Positions 63,514 to 64,000 of a stretch of 64,000 bases of DNA are shown one piece after another (positions within the stretch are counted from its first letter, which is position 1; every line of letters starts with the position of its first letter). Position numbers and translations under genes: made by a program. Source of the DNA: CAVXHQ01 sp963761735 (lineage in GTDB: Bacteria; Pseudomonadota; Alphaproteobacteria; Rhodobacterales; Rhodobacteraceae); contig CAVXHQ010000006.1 of the NCBI GenBank assembly GCA_963761735.1, positions 248,001-312,000 of the forward strand, given 5' to 3'. The notes under the pieces were generated by a model. That model was not told the DNA's origin. It did not search any database and worked only from the letters and a program-made list of their open reading frames with translations.

Positions 63514-64000
63514 GTGCCGGCGGCGCGCTTGTCGAGCATGTCCTGCGTGATCAGCGTCACGCCGCGGTCCGTCACCCGGAACCAGCGCTTGTCCTGTGCC
63601 GGATCCTCGCCCACCACCAGACCCTCGGGGATCTGCACGCCGCCGTCGATCACGACGCGCCGCAGCCGGGCGGAGCGGGCGATATTGGCGTAGGGCAGCA
63701 CCACCGCCTCTTCGAGAACCGCGTAGGAATTGGTGTGCACTTCGGTGAACAGCATCGAATTGCGCACCTCGGTGCCCGAAATGATGCAGCCCCCCGACAC
63801 CATCGACGATACCGCGATACCGCGTCTGTCGGCCTCGTTGTGGATGAATTTGGCCGGAGGCACGCCTTCGGCATAGGTCCAGATCGGCCAGGACTTGTCC
63901 CAAAGATCAAGCTCGGGGGTGAAATCGGTCAGGGCGATGTTCGCCTCCCAGAAGGCGTCGATCGTGCCCACATCGCGCCAGTAGGCGGGGGCCCCCGGCG
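63510..64000 (-). CDS. glgC: glucose-1-phosphate adenylyltransferase GlgC, partial
   Basis: Only the C-terminal 163 or so residues are in the window; the start lies beyond base 64000. PAYWRDVGTIDAFWEAN, WPIWTYAEGVPPAKFIHN and the left-handed beta-helix end (MVSGGCIISGTEVRNSMLF, NSYAVLEEAVVLPYANI) identify it. It makes ADP-glucose, the committed step of glycogen synthesis. Confidence 0.95.
   Translation of the reverse strand, partial: PGAPAYWRDVGTIDAFWEANIALTDFTPELDLWDKSWPIWTYAEGVPPAKFIHNEADRRGIAVSSMVSGGCIISGTEVRNSMLFTEVHTNSYAVLEEAVVLPYANIARSARLRRVVIDGGVQIPEGLVVGEDPAQDKRWFRVTDRGVTLITQDMLDKRAAGT

Noticed and set aside
61210..63693. 827-codon plus-strand open frame opposite glgX and glgA
   Set aside because: Both minus-strand glycogen genes are complete with catalytic residues; the plus-strand frame is a shadow.
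1..64000. tRNA, rRNA, integrase or transposase genes
   Set aside because: No cloverleaf, rRNA-like segment, integrase motif or DDE transposase was noticed by eye; a tRNAscan or Infernal run would be needed to exclude small RNAs.

Overview
The window is GC-rich DNA from an alphaproteobacterium, most likely a member of Rhodobacterales. The pointers are an FnrL-type regulator beside ccoNOQP and ccoGHIS, consensus FNR boxes, and many peptide, sugar and TRAP uptake operons. No rRNA, tRNA, CRISPR array, phage gene or insertion sequence was seen.

Region by region. 1-8.5 kb (+): end of a membrane protein, a universal stress protein, a nitrilase-family amidase, a long PLP-dependent Orn/Lys/Arg-type decarboxylase, an ATP-grasp ligase-like protein, a C45-type autoproteolytic acyltransferase/amidase and a class III aminotransferase, apparently one operon. 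Every gene from 1 to 7.1 kb carries single-base indels, many of them an extra C ahead of GA, so corrected reading frames are described. 8.5-13.5 kb: a LysR regulator divergent from dabBA, the vectorial CO2-hydrating / inorganic-carbon accumulation complex. 13.6-23.7 kb: FnrL, the cbb3 oxidase operon ccoNOQP, a convergent CBS-domain protein and the assembly operon ccoGHIS, with an FNR box ahead of ccoN and another ahead of ccoG. 23.7-27.8 kb (-): a TRAP transporter and an EamA exporter. 27.8-38.6 kb: a ROK repressor and a PIG-L deacetylase divergent from a sugar ABC transporter whose operon also holds an argininosuccinate-lyase-like enzyme and a PfkB kinase, a possible uncharacterised catabolic pathway. 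38.6-46.8 kb (-): a dipeptide-type ABC operon with a trailing NAD-epimerase and a membrane alpha/beta hydrolase. 47-53.4 kb (-): an oligopeptide ABC operon headed by an XRE-cupin regulator. 53.7-58.1 kb (-): a GGDEF/EAL protein, a formamidase-like hydrolase, a DUF442 protein and two YeeE/YedE-type half-transporters. 58.2-64 kb (-): glycogen genes glgC (cut by the window end), glgA, glgX and pgm.

A theme beyond the gene list is short tandem repeats placed at operon gene junctions: six 69-bp units (34.7 kb), five 33-bp units (42.9 kb), about five 26-bp units (44.0 kb), and smaller ones at 30.1, 48.6 and 51.8 kb. Several carry stop/start codons or terminator-like hairpins. At the dppB-dppC junction the repeat unit contains the ATGA stop/start overlap itself, suggesting that duplication pulled two translationally coupled genes apart.
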